64,000 nucleotides of DNA from Deinococcus soli (ex Cha et al. 2016) (GTDB lineage: Bacteria; Deinococcota; Deinococci; Deinococcales; Deinococcaceae): positions 2,642,501 through 2,706,500 of the forward strand of contig NZ_CP011389.1 of NCBI RefSeq assembly GCF_001007995.1, in the 5' to 3' direction. How positions within the stretch are numbered: the first letter of the stretch is position 1; the number at the start of each line of letters is the position of its first letter. The notes below the pieces were generated by a model. It saw nothing but the letters and a program-made list of their open reading frames with translations, ran no database searches and was not told where the DNA came from. The translations under genes and the position numbers were made by a program. Of this stretch, positions 16,405 through 26,849 are shown piece after piece.

Positions 16405-17859
16405 TTACTGCATGCGGAAGGCGGCGGCGTCCCGCGCGGGGAGGCTGAGGTGCAGGTACCCGCCGCTGACGCTGACCTTGGCGTCCTGCCCGGCGAACAG
16501 CGAGGGCGTGGCGGCCAGCGCGGCCCAGTTCACGCCCAGGGCGCTCAGTTTCAGGGAGTACGTGCGGCGCGCGTTGCCGCTGTGCCAGGCGGCCAGGACG
16601 GTCTGGCCGTTCAGTTCGCGGGTGAACAGCAGCAGCTGCCCGCTGACGCGGTCGGGGGTGGGCAGCAGGGTCTGCGCGCCGCTACTCAGGGCCGGGCTGG
16701 CCTTGCGCGCGGCGATGGCGGCCTGCGTGGCGCCGAACACGGCGCGCTCGGCCGGGGTCCACCCGTCCTCGAAGCGCATATCGCGGCGGTTGTCGGGATC
16801 GTTGCCGCCGCGCATGGCGATCTCGGTGCCCTGCCAGATGACGGGCACGCCGCGCAGGGTCATCAGGGCGCGCAGGCCGTAGCGGGTGCGCTCCTGACCC
16901 ACGTCCTCGAACAGGCTGCCCTGCGCGAAGCGCGGCACGTCGTGGTTGTCGAGGAACAGCGCCACCTCGCCCGGGCGCGGCAGTTCACCCTGGCGGGCGA
17001 GCACCTGACGGACGGCGTCCAGGCTACCCTCGCCCATCACGCTGGTTTTCATGGCGTCCTGCAGGCTGAACAGGAACAGGCTGTCGAAGCCCGCCTTCTG
17101 CCAGTCCGCGACGGTGCCGGTATCCGCGCCGAACCACTCGCCCAGCGTCCAGGTGCCCGCCTGGCGGTCGGCGGCCAGCAGGTCGTTCAGGAAGGGCCGC
17201 TCGACGTGCTTGATCGCGTCGTAGCGGAAGGCGTTCACGCCCTGTTCGCGCCAGAAGTTTGCGTTCCCGAGCAGGAGGTCGCGCACCTGCGGGTTGCTCT
17301 GGCGCAGGTCCGGCAGGCCCGACAGGGGGCAGTCCACGTCCTTGTTTTGAGTCGCGTCGCACTGCGCCTGGGTGTTGAACCAGTCCTTGCGCAGGCGCAC
17401 GGCGGCCGCCTCGTACCCGTAGTGGTTGATGACCTGATCGAGCACGACGCGCATCCCGGCGCCCTGCGCAGCCTTCACGAACGTCCCGAAGTCCGCCAGC
17501 GTCCCGAAGTGCGGGTCCACGTTCCGGAAGTCCGCCGGCCAGTACCCGTGGTACCCGGCGGTGCCGAACGAGTTCGTGGCCTGCTGCTGGTACACCGGCG
17601 TGAGCCACACCGACGTTGCCCCCAGCTTCTGGATGTACGCGAGTTTCTGCGTGAGGCCCGGCAGGTCCCCGCCGTGCCAGGCGCGTGGGTCGTCGCGGTT
17701 CACGCCCTGGTTGTTCGCGGGATTCCCGTCGAAGAAGCGGTCGGGCATGACCTGATAGATCACCTGCCCCTCGAAGGTGGGGATGGGCAGGGCCGTCTGC
17801 GCGCCCGAACCGCCCGCCAGGGAGGTCAGCAGCGCGCCCAGCAGGGCGTAATGACGCAT
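16405..17859 (-). CDS. Secreted alpha-amylase family (GH13) glycoside hydrolase
   Basis: 484 residues. Signal peptide MRHYALLGALLTSLAGGSGA, then a GH13 barrel with all four conserved regions: DQVINHYG (I), NAFRYDAIKHV with the nucleophile Asp (II), WTLGEWFG with the acid/base Glu (III) and FLDNHDVPR (IV). A short beta C-terminal domain closes it. Predicted to hydrolyse alpha-1,4-glucans outside the cytoplasm; exact specificity (amylase, neopullulanase-like) is open. The ATG at 17859 is 6 nt after TACCAT (minus strand, 17866-17871), leaderless. Confidence 0.92.
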   Translation of the reverse strand: MRHYALLGALLTSLAGGSGAQTALPIPTFEGQVIYQVMPDRFFDGNPANNQGVNRDDPRAWHGGDLPGLTQKLAYIQKLGATSVWLTPVYQQQATNSFGTAGYHGYWPADFRNVDPHFGTLADFGTFVKAAQGAGMRVVLDQVINHYGYEAAAVRLRKDWFNTQAQCDATQNKDVDCPLSGLPDLRQSNPQVRDLLLGNANFWREQGVNAFRYDAIKHVERPFLNDLLAADRQAGTWTLGEWFGADTGTVADWQKAGFDSLFLFSLQDAMKTSVMGEGSLDAVRQVLARQGELPRPGEVALFLDNHDVPRFAQGSLFEDVGQERTRYGLRALMTLRGVPVIWQGTEIAMRGGNDPDNRRDMRFEDGWTPAERAVFGATQAAIAARKASPALSSGAQTLLPTPDRVSGQLLLFTRELNGQTVLAAWHSGNARRTYSLKLSALGVNWAALAATPSLFAGQDAKVSVSGGYLHLSLPARDAAAFRMQ

Positions 17860-17947
17860 GCTGACATGGTATCGCTTCCAGCTGTGGGGAGGATGGTGGC
17901 TGGGTAATGGGTGATAGAAGGTGTCCCACCCGGTCTCCACGCACGGG

Positions 17948-17972
17948 AAAGGGGAGAGGTCGCCCCCTCCCC
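17948..17972 (-). terminator. Terminator of ppc
   Basis: On the minus strand GGGGAG (17972-17967) pairs with CTCCCC (17956-17951), followed by TTTCCC. It lies 20 nt after the ppc stop. Confidence 0.6.
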
Positions 17973-17991
17973 ACGTTGCCCGGTCCAGCCG

Positions 17992-20487
<2,496 letters not shown>

Positions 20488-20624
20488 GCTCACTCCCTTC
20501 AACCGGCAGGGAAGCGATCCCGGCAGCGGTTCCTGCGTTGCGCCAGCGGGAGGACAGCACTCCCACCGGCTTCACTCCAGACCGATGCCCACTGCGGGTA
20601 CTCGCCTCGCTCGGGTCAGCTCTC

Positions 20625-20655
20625 TCTCCGGAAGGACACCGTCAAGAGAGCTGAC
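20625..20655 (-). terminator. Inverted repeat at the 3' end of ymdB
   Basis: Eleven-bp perfect dyad GTCAGCTCTCT / AGAGAGCTGAC (20625-20635 and 20645-20655) spanning the ymdB stop codon. No T tract, so it may protect or pause rather than terminate. Confidence 0.4.
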
Positions 20656-21451
20656 CACCGCTCTCCTGCCCTTCCACGTAACGGTACCGTTCAATCCCCA
20701 CGGCCCGGTTGCTCTCTATCTGGACAAAGACGCCGTTCAGTTCCGCCGGGCCGTCCGCCGCGCCGTAGCGGTGCGGCCGCTCGGTCACGAAGCGCTCGAT
20801 CGGCCCGTGCGGATCACTGCCGATGATCGACTCGAACGGCCCGGTGAACCCCGCGTCCGCCTGGAACGCCGTGCCGCCCGGCAGGATCCGCGTGTCCGCT
20901 GTCGGGACGTGCGTGTGCGTGCCGATCACCGCCGCCACCCGCCCGTCCAGGTACCGCGCCATGCCCTGCTTCTCACTGGTCGCCTCGGCGTGGAAATCCA
21001 CGAACACGCTGCCCAGATCGTCGCGTTCCAGCAGCGTGTCCATCGCGCGGAAGGGGTTGTCCACCGCCTCCATGAACACCCGGCCCAGCAGGTTCACGAC
21101 CGTCAACCGCTCGGTGCCCTGCGCGGTCTTCACGTCGAAGCTGCGCCAGCCCACCCCCGGCGTGCCCGGATCGCTGTAGTTCAGGGGCCGCACGATCGGG
21201 TACGTGCCCTCGTCCTGCATGAGCACGTACACGTCCTTGTGATGCCACGCGTGATTCCCCAGCGTCATGCAGTGCGCCCCGGCCTTCAACGCCCCGTCCG
21301 CCCCCTCACGGTGCAGGCCGAAGCCCCCCGCCGCGTTCTCCATGTTCACCACGATGAAATCCGACTTCGACCGCAGGGACGGCAGGTGCGTGCCCAGCAC
21401 CCGCCGCCCCGCTGCCGCGAACACGTCCCCTACAAACAGCAACCTGATCAT
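20642..21451 (-). CDS. ymdB: YmdB-family metallophosphoesterase (TIGR00282)
   Basis: 269 residues, the family's usual length; D. radiodurans DR1281 is the structurally studied relative. Metal ligands are in [11 protein letters not shown] (Asp), [10 protein letters not shown] (Asn/Glu), TLGNHAWHH (Asn-His), [11 protein letters not shown] and [12 protein letters not shown] (two His). The family hydrolyses cyclic nucleotides such as 2',3'-cAMP. The ATG lies 6 nt after TAGTCT (minus strand, 21458-21463), leaderless. Confidence 0.95.
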   Translation of the reverse strand: MIRLLFVGDVFAAAGRRVLGTHLPSLRSKSDFIVVNMENAAGGFGLHREGADGALKAGAHCMTLGNHAWHHKDVYVLMQDEGTYPIVRPLNYSDPGTPGVGWRSFDVKTAQGTERLTVVNLLGRVFMEAVDNPFRAMDTLLERDDLGSVFVDFHAEATSEKQGMARYLDGRVAAVIGTHTHVPTADTRILPGGTAFQADAGFTGPFESIIGSDPHGPIERFVTERPHRYGAADGPAELNGVFVQIESNRAVGIERYRYVEGQESGGQLS

Positions 21452-21595
21452 TCGGTCAGACTAGCGCGGGGTACACCAGGAATCCCGCGCGCGGCACCTG
21501 AGGGGCGCGCCCCCCGCCCTGCGGCAACCGACCGGACTCTGCGGGGGTCCATCTTCTGGCGGTGCCCGCTCGGGTCGGCGCCTGCGCGCTAACGG

Positions 21596-22522
21596 TTATG
21601 GAACGGTCTTCACCCAGGCGCTGGCGCGCCGTCCGGTCAGGACCAGTTCCCGTTCGTTCACGGGCACGATGTCTGAGGCGCGCACGGCAGGCCGGACGGT
21701 CGCCCAGCTCACGCCGTCCGCGCTCCAGCGCAGTTGCCGGTCATCGTCGAGGTAACTCAGTCCTCCCATCACCTCCGCGACGGTACCGAGGTCCGTGGCC
21801 ATGGGGATTGTCGTCAGGGCGGACGGTGCCGACACCGGGGCGATCTGGTTGCGGAAGCGCACGACTGTCCCCGAGGCGAGCGGATGCAGGGCCACCGGGC
21901 GCTGGACACCCGTCACGGCGTGGGAGGCTCCAGCGGCCTGCACCTCGAACACGGCCCGGCCTTCCTCGAGATCCTGAACCACGGCGTGACCACCCCGGTC
22001 GAAGGTGAGGATCCCCGGCTGCCCGGTGACGGTCCGGACACGGTCCGGCCGGGCCTGGTGCAGCCCCGTGGCGTCGCTGTACGTCAACGCGTCGCCGTCG
22101 ACCTCCCAGTGGGTGAGGTTCCTGGCCTCACCGGGCAGGTGCTCTCCTGCCTCACCCAGGACGAACCGGGTCAGTGGCGGCGTCTGATCCAGGACCAGGG
22201 CCTGATCGTTGAGTGCGCTCAGCCCTGAGGGGTTGTGCAGACGCGCGTCAGGGTGTGGCCTGACCTCCCCAGCAAGGGAGACCGAGGTCAGCATGGGCGG
22301 CGCGCCCAGCGGCCGGTCAATGGTCAGCAGGTCACGGCCGATCAGCACGAGCCCCTTGAAGGCCAGCGGACTCTGTGGACCGAACGTGTGCAGGACAGTG
22401 ATGGCCCCGTCCGTGGCGACGCACGCCACCTCGTCGGCCGTGCGGACGTAGAGTTGCCCGTCGTGGGTCAGTGCGGCCTCGACCAGGCCGAGTTCAAAGG
22501 GAATCTGGGTGATGTCAATCAT
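21596..22522 (-). CDS. Beta-propeller-like protein coupled to the DUF4157 gene
   Basis: 308 residues, cytoplasmic, almost entirely short beta strands (GQLYVRTADEVACVATDG, RDLLTIDRP, GTVVRFRN), with an Asp-box-like SADGVSWATV near the C-terminus. This suggests a WD/BNR-type propeller; no catalytic motif is seen. Its ATG overlaps the TGA of the upstream 1168-residue DUF4157 gene (ATGA), so the two are translationally coupled. The context suggests an immunity, chaperone or targeting partner, but that is inference. Confidence 0.75.
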   Translation of the reverse strand: MIDITQIPFELGLVEAALTHDGQLYVRTADEVACVATDGAITVLHTFGPQSPLAFKGLVLIGRDLLTIDRPLGAPPMLTSVSLAGEVRPHPDARLHNPSGLSALNDQALVLDQTPPLTRFVLGEAGEHLPGEARNLTHWEVDGDALTYSDATGLHQARPDRVRTVTGQPGILTFDRGGHAVVQDLEEGRAVFEVQAAGASHAVTGVQRPVALHPLASGTVVRFRNQIAPVSAPSALTTIPMATDLGTVAEVMGGLSYLDDDRQLRWSADGVSWATVRPAVRASDIVPVNERELVLTGRRASAWVKTVP

Positions 22523-25500
22523 GGTGTCTGGAAGTCCACTCCGGTTTCCTTGTAGGTGATGTCGCCGTCATCGGTGCACGTCCCGATCAGAACTTTCAGC
22601 GTGGGGTCATCGAACGTGCTCGCCAGACTGGACCACGTCAGGGCGTAGTCGTCGGTCAGACCCGTGAGTGCGGACGCAACGACGGTCGTGTCGAGCACAT
22701 CGTGCAGGATGTTGTGCGCCGTGTCGGCAATCCGGGCCTTCCCGACCGCCGCGATGAGGTTCCTGGCGCTGTTTCCGCCACCCAGGTACAACGATACGGC
22801 GTGGTGGATCTCCCCGGACAGTCCTGTGAGGGTGGCGTCCATGGCGGTCCTGGCGTGCTCCGCGTACTTTGTGATCTTCTGCGATGAATCGCGCACGAGC
22901 AGGTGAGGTCCGGCCTTGAGCTTTCTGGGAATTTCAGTCCATTTCACGTAGAAGAGCGGTTGATCCGCGATTTTGCTGAACACCAGCTGGGCCAGTTTCT
23001 CCATCTCGGCTTCGAGAAGCGCGCGGTCCGCGCCGAGGGCTGGCCGCGAGGCGAGCAGCGTTTTCTCCATGGCGTTCTCAAGTCGGTCGAGGATGCTCCG
23101 TGTGGACCGGCCGCTCTCCTGCCAGGTGCGCCGCAACGTGAGGGTGGTGTTCCCGGTGACATCCGGAAGGCAGCTCAGCTTCCGGCCACCCGTGGCGAAC
23201 ACCGCCGTCCAGTTCGCGGGTGCGGCCGCTTTGGCTTTCTGGAGTTCAGCCTGAACGTCAATCCGCGCCCCGAGTTTTTTCGCGCCGTCCTCCCAGCCGT
23301 GCGAGGCGAACCATTCGTACCGGGCGTGTTCACCCTGGTTCACGTGCGCGATCACCTTCCTGAAGATCCGGTGTTTCTGCTGGAGCTCTTTCGCCACGCG
23401 CTTGGCGGCATTCTTCGGGAGAACGCCCTTCACCGTGTACTTCGCTTCCAGGGCCGGGATGTCGTCCAAGCCTGCACGGACCGCCCGATCATGTTCCCTG
23501 GCATTGATGGGCCGAGTGCCGGGCGCTGTTCCGGAAGGGCGCCCGATCAGCCTCCTGATCCGCGTCACGGCCTTGTCGAGCAGGGCGTCGAGTTTTCCCC
23601 GTACTTTCCCGATCACCGCCTTGATCTTCGTGCCGATGCTGCCCAGGCCCAGCACCTTGCCCAGGAAGCCCAGCGCGACGGGAATGCTGCGCGCCAGGGT
23701 ACCCTCCACGCCGCTGATGGCCGCGCTGAGGTTCCCGGCGGCAATCGCGCCGACGCTCTGAACGGCGCTGGTGACGACCCCCATGATCTGCTGACCCTGC
23801 TGCACGACGAACTGCACGCTGCGGAACGCGCCCAGCAGCGCCTGCACGAAGCCCCCTCCGGGAATGAGCAGGCTGGCGACCTTCGTGATGCCCGCCATGA
23901 CGACACTTTTCGTGACTTCGCTTTTCAGGCCGCTGACGACCTCGCCGCTGATGGGCGCCTGGTTGGTCTTGAGTTCCTCGGCCCTGTGCAGGCCGCTGCG
24001 AAGGGTCTTGAGGGTGTCCAGCGTCCCTTCGGCGGCGCTGACCTGCCGCTCGCCGTTGGGGCCCAGGGCCCGCACGAGGCGCCCGCGCAGCCCTTGATAC
24101 GTGAGGCCCATGACGCTCAGCGCAGTGAGGAACACGCCCTGCAGGTCCAGCCGGGCGGGGAAGGTGATGCCGCTGGCCCCGGTGAGCCACTGCCCCAGGC
24201 CGTTCTGGAGGTGTTTCGGGGCGTTCCCGGCGAAGCGGGAGAAGCCGCCCTTGAGGGCCCCCAGGAGGTTGCGGGCGAACCCGGCGGGGTTCTTCAGGAC
24301 CTGCATGATCAGGTCCCCGCCCCGGCGCAGCTGCGCGACGACCTGCTGCCCGACCGGGCCGAGTCCGGCGGCCAGGGCGGTCAGGCCGATCTCGGCAATC
24401 TTGCGCGCACTGCCCGTGATGAGGCTCTTCAGGCCGCTGATCCGCCGGGTCACGGCGGACTTCGCGGCCCCCAGGTCGGCCCTGCCGATGGCAGACGCGA
24501 TCTCGCCGGGCGCGCCGCCCAGATCGAGTTTGCCCAGCTCCCCCTTGAACCACGTCCACGCCTTGGGAATGGCCTGGGTTTCCTTCAGCGCTTTCAGGAT
24601 GTCCTTCAGCGGCCCCGGCACCCAGCCGGTCAGCGCGTCCAGAATCGCATCGGGGTTGGCGGCCAGGGCCTTGCCCGTCACGAGGTTCTTCCCGAACGCC
24701 ATGCACAGTTCACGGTAGCCGGGCAGGACGGTCAGCGCCCCGGCGATCAGTTCCTTGCCCTTGTCGGCCACGGCACTGACGCCCTCTTTGACCTTGTCGG
24801 CGGCCCAGCTGAACGGGTTGCCCCAGCGCTGCACCGCCTGCGGTTGCAGGTCGTGCAGTGGTTTGAGGCTGAGTCTCTGCACGGCTCCGGTCTGCGCGCG
24901 GCTCAGCGCGGCCCCCGGGGTGTACACGCCGGGCGTGTGGGGGCTGGCGGGGAAGAGGCTGTTCGGGCTGGGTATGACCCGCGCGAGTCTGGCGCCCATG
25001 GTCCGGGCTTCGGCTTCCAGTCCGGCGTCCGGGTCGATGCCCCGCCCGACGCGGCCCTGGCTCTGCTGCACCGTGTGCGTCACCTCGTGCGCCAGCAACT
25101 CCAGCCCGCCCCGCGTGTTCGGGTCGAACCGCCCCGACTGGAAGAAGATGTCCGTCCCTGTCGTGAACGCCAGCGCATTCACGCCCTTGGCCAACTTGTC
25201 CGCTTCCGCATCGTCGTGAATCCGTACGCGGCTCAGGTCATGGTTCAATCCCTGCTCCAGATGCCGCCGGATCGCCTCCGGCAGCGGGTTCCCCGCGCCC
25301 CGCCGGGCCTGAATGCGTTGCAGGACAGGCTGGGTCGCCTCGGCATCCAGCCCGGCCAGCTGGCGTTGCAAGGCTGCATGGGTGTCGAAGTTCAGCGCCG
25401 CCTGCTCCCGCGCCATCTGGCGTTGCCGCGCCTCATCCGTCGCCCGTTGGAGGGGCACTCGCTCGGCCGGGGGGACCAGGCCCAGGACCACGCGGGAGAC

Positions 25501-26025
25501 CGGGGCGCTCAGGGCGTGGCGCTGCAGCGTGGCGAGGTGCTCGCCGTACGTGGCGTAGCGGGCGGCGGGGTCACCGCGGTCCGCGCGGAAGCCCTGCCCC
25601 AGCGACTGGGCGACCTGGCGTTGCAGGGTCTGGAACTCGCCGAAGGCGCGGGTATCCAGACGCTGACCGTCCACACCTTCGGCGCGGTGGCGCATCACGG
25701 TGACCCAGTCGGACGGCGTGACGGGCTTCGCGGGGACGGGTAGATCGGCGCGCCGCTGGACGGGGGCGACGTCACCCAAGGCGGCGACCTGCTGCTGGAC
25801 GGCCGCACGCGCGCCGGACAGGCGGGCCTCCTCCTGCCGCTGGAGCGTGGCGGCGCGCAGGACAGGCTGGGCAGCCTGACCCTGCGCGCGGGTGGGCGTG
25901 CTCAGGAACCGCTGCAAGGGCGCGGCGAGTGTGGAGACGGGGGTGGTGGGGACGGGAGCGGCGGGGGTGGAGACGTGGGAGGGACGAACCTTCACGGTGC
26001 GCTGGATCGTGAGGGGAGCGCTCAT
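22519..26025 (-). CDS. DUF4157 protein, candidate contractile-injection cargo with HNH-like C-terminal domain
   Basis: 1168 residues, no signal peptide. N-terminal ~240 residues are Ala/Gln/Arg-rich with repeated LQR motifs. A DUF4157 metallopeptidase-like domain (~245-325) has NHDLSRVRIHDDAEAD, GTDIFFQSGRFDPNT and HEVTH at 313-317. DUF4157 is a known marker of cargo of extracellular contractile injection systems. A long helical region (~400-860) follows. Near the end, GEIHHAV (HH at 1074-1075), YLGGGNSARNL and AHNILHDVL resemble an HNH/beta-beta-alpha-metal nuclease finger. The ATG is 7 nt after TACGCT (minus strand, 26033-26038). No injection-system genes are nearby. Confidence 0.85.
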   Translation of the reverse strand: MSAPLTIQRTVKVRPSHVSTPAAPVPTTPVSTLAAPLQRFLSTPTRAQGQAAQPVLRAATLQRQEEARLSGARAAVQQQVAALGDVAPVQRRADLPVPAKPVTPSDWVTVMRHRAEGVDGQRLDTRAFGEFQTLQRQVAQSLGQGFRADRGDPAARYATYGEHLATLQRHALSAPVSRVVLGLVPPAERVPLQRATDEARQRQMAREQAALNFDTHAALQRQLAGLDAEATQPVLQRIQARRGAGNPLPEAIRRHLEQGLNHDLSRVRIHDDAEADKLAKGVNALAFTTGTDIFFQSGRFDPNTRGGLELLAHEVTHTVQQSQGRVGRGIDPDAGLEAEARTMGARLARVIPSPNSLFPASPHTPGVYTPGAALSRAQTGAVQRLSLKPLHDLQPQAVQRWGNPFSWAADKVKEGVSAVADKGKELIAGALTVLPGYRELCMAFGKNLVTGKALAANPDAILDALTGWVPGPLKDILKALKETQAIPKAWTWFKGELGKLDLGGAPGEIASAIGRADLGAAKSAVTRRISGLKSLITGSARKIAEIGLTALAAGLGPVGQQVVAQLRRGGDLIMQVLKNPAGFARNLLGALKGGFSRFAGNAPKHLQNGLGQWLTGASGITFPARLDLQGVFLTALSVMGLTYQGLRGRLVRALGPNGERQVSAAEGTLDTLKTLRSGLHRAEELKTNQAPISGEVVSGLKSEVTKSVVMAGITKVASLLIPGGGFVQALLGAFRSVQFVVQQGQQIMGVVTSAVQSVGAIAAGNLSAAISGVEGTLARSIPVALGFLGKVLGLGSIGTKIKAVIGKVRGKLDALLDKAVTRIRRLIGRPSGTAPGTRPINAREHDRAVRAGLDDIPALEAKYTVKGVLPKNAAKRVAKELQQKHRIFRKVIAHVNQGEHARYEWFASHGWEDGAKKLGARIDVQAELQKAKAAAPANWTAVFATGGRKLSCLPDVTGNTTLTLRRTWQESGRSTRSILDRLENAMEKTLLASRPALGADRALLEAEMEKLAQLVFSKIADQPLFYVKWTEIPRKLKAGPHLLVRDSSQKITKYAEHARTAMDATLTGLSGEIHHAVSLYLGGGNSARNLIAAVGKARIADTAHNILHDVLDTTVVASALTGLTDDYALTWSSLASTFDDPTLKVLIGTCTDDGDITYKETGVDFQTP

Positions 26026-26136
26026 GTGCCGCAGCGTACCGCGCAGCTGGGCGGCGGGTCAGTTTTTCTGACCATCGCCCACACCGTAATGCGTCCGTAA
26101 CTGCCCGGGCGCACCGTGTGGGCAGGAGGTCATGCC

Positions 26137-26634
26137 ATGACACACATTCTGGTCACGACGGACGGCAGTGAACTCGGTCACCTCGCCCTGCCCCACGCGC
26201 GGGCGCTGGCGGACGCGCTGCACGCAGGGCTGACGGTGCTGAGCGTCGTGCTGGACGACACGATGCTGGTGGGGGAGTTCGCGTACATCCCGCCCGTGAG
26301 CGGGCCGGACGAGCGGGCGCGCGTGCAGGCGACCGAGGCGGATCTCGCCGAGCGGCTCCCGGGCGCGGCGGTGCGGGCCGAACTGGCACGCGGGCGGCAC
26401 ACCACGCGGGCTATCCTGGACGTCGCTGCGGAACTGAAACCGGACCTGATCGTCATGGGCACGCACGGGCGCAGCGGAGTGGTGCGTGCGCTGCTGGGCA
26501 GCGTGGCGGAGGGGGTGGCGCATCACGCGCCCGCGCCGGTGCTGCTGGTGCGCGCCGGGCAGCCCGTGACCGCCTGGGCGGTGCCGGGGGCGCTGGACGT
26601 CCCGGCGGGCCTGCCGAGCGGCCCGGTCGCCTGA
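26137..26634 (+). CDS. Universal stress protein family protein
   Basis: 165 residues, single UspA domain. ILVTTDGSELGHLALPHA at the N-terminus and the ATP-binding GTHGRSGVVRALLGSVAEGVAHHAPAPVLLVR (G-2x-G-9x-G-S/T type) mark an ATP-binding Usp. A ~20-residue extension follows the domain. GGAGGT at 26125-26130 is 6 nt before the ATG at 26137. Divergent from the DUF4157 gene. Its TGA stop is the first triplet of repeat copy B. Confidence 0.92.
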   Translation: MTHILVTTDGSELGHLALPHARALADALHAGLTVLSVVLDDTMLVGEFAYIPPVSGPDERARVQATEADLAERLPGAAVRAELARGRHTTRAILDVAAELKPDLIVMGTHGRSGVVRALLGSVAEGVAHHAPAPVLLVRAGQPVTAWAVPGALDVPAGLPSGPVA

Positions 26635-26768
26635 TACGGACTGCCGTTTGTTTCGCCCTCCACCCGGACCTTCACCGGGTTGCCCACTCCACGCCCGGAA
26701 CCCGTTTCGCTCCTGCTCGCTCTGCTCGCGTCAAAAGGTTTTGCAAACCTTTCAACCGGAGGCCATAT
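26632..26768 (+). repeat. Palindromic ~135-bp element, copy B
   Basis: Begins TGATACGGACTGCCG, the TGA being the stop of the Usp gene, and ends near AACCGGAGGCCATATGA. Oriented opposite to copies C and E. Internal hairpins are CCCGGACC..GGGTT and AAAAGGTTTTGCAAACCTTT. Confidence 0.9.
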
Positions 26769-26849
26769 GAACTCCCTGGGGGTGGCCCGCGTGCCGGGGG
26801 GGACGCGGGTCACCGTCTGTTGCCCGGCGGGCGGGTAGACTGGCGCGTT

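Noticed and set aside
22903..25743. A ~950-codon plus-strand frame opposite the DUF4157 gene
   Set aside because: Low-complexity R/G/A/H composition, no recognisable domain; the minus strand has clear DUF4157 and HNH-like motifs.
21596..26025. A full contractile injection locus
   Set aside because: Only the DUF4157 protein and its coupled partner are here; no sheath, tube, baseplate or AAA ATPase gene is in the flanks.
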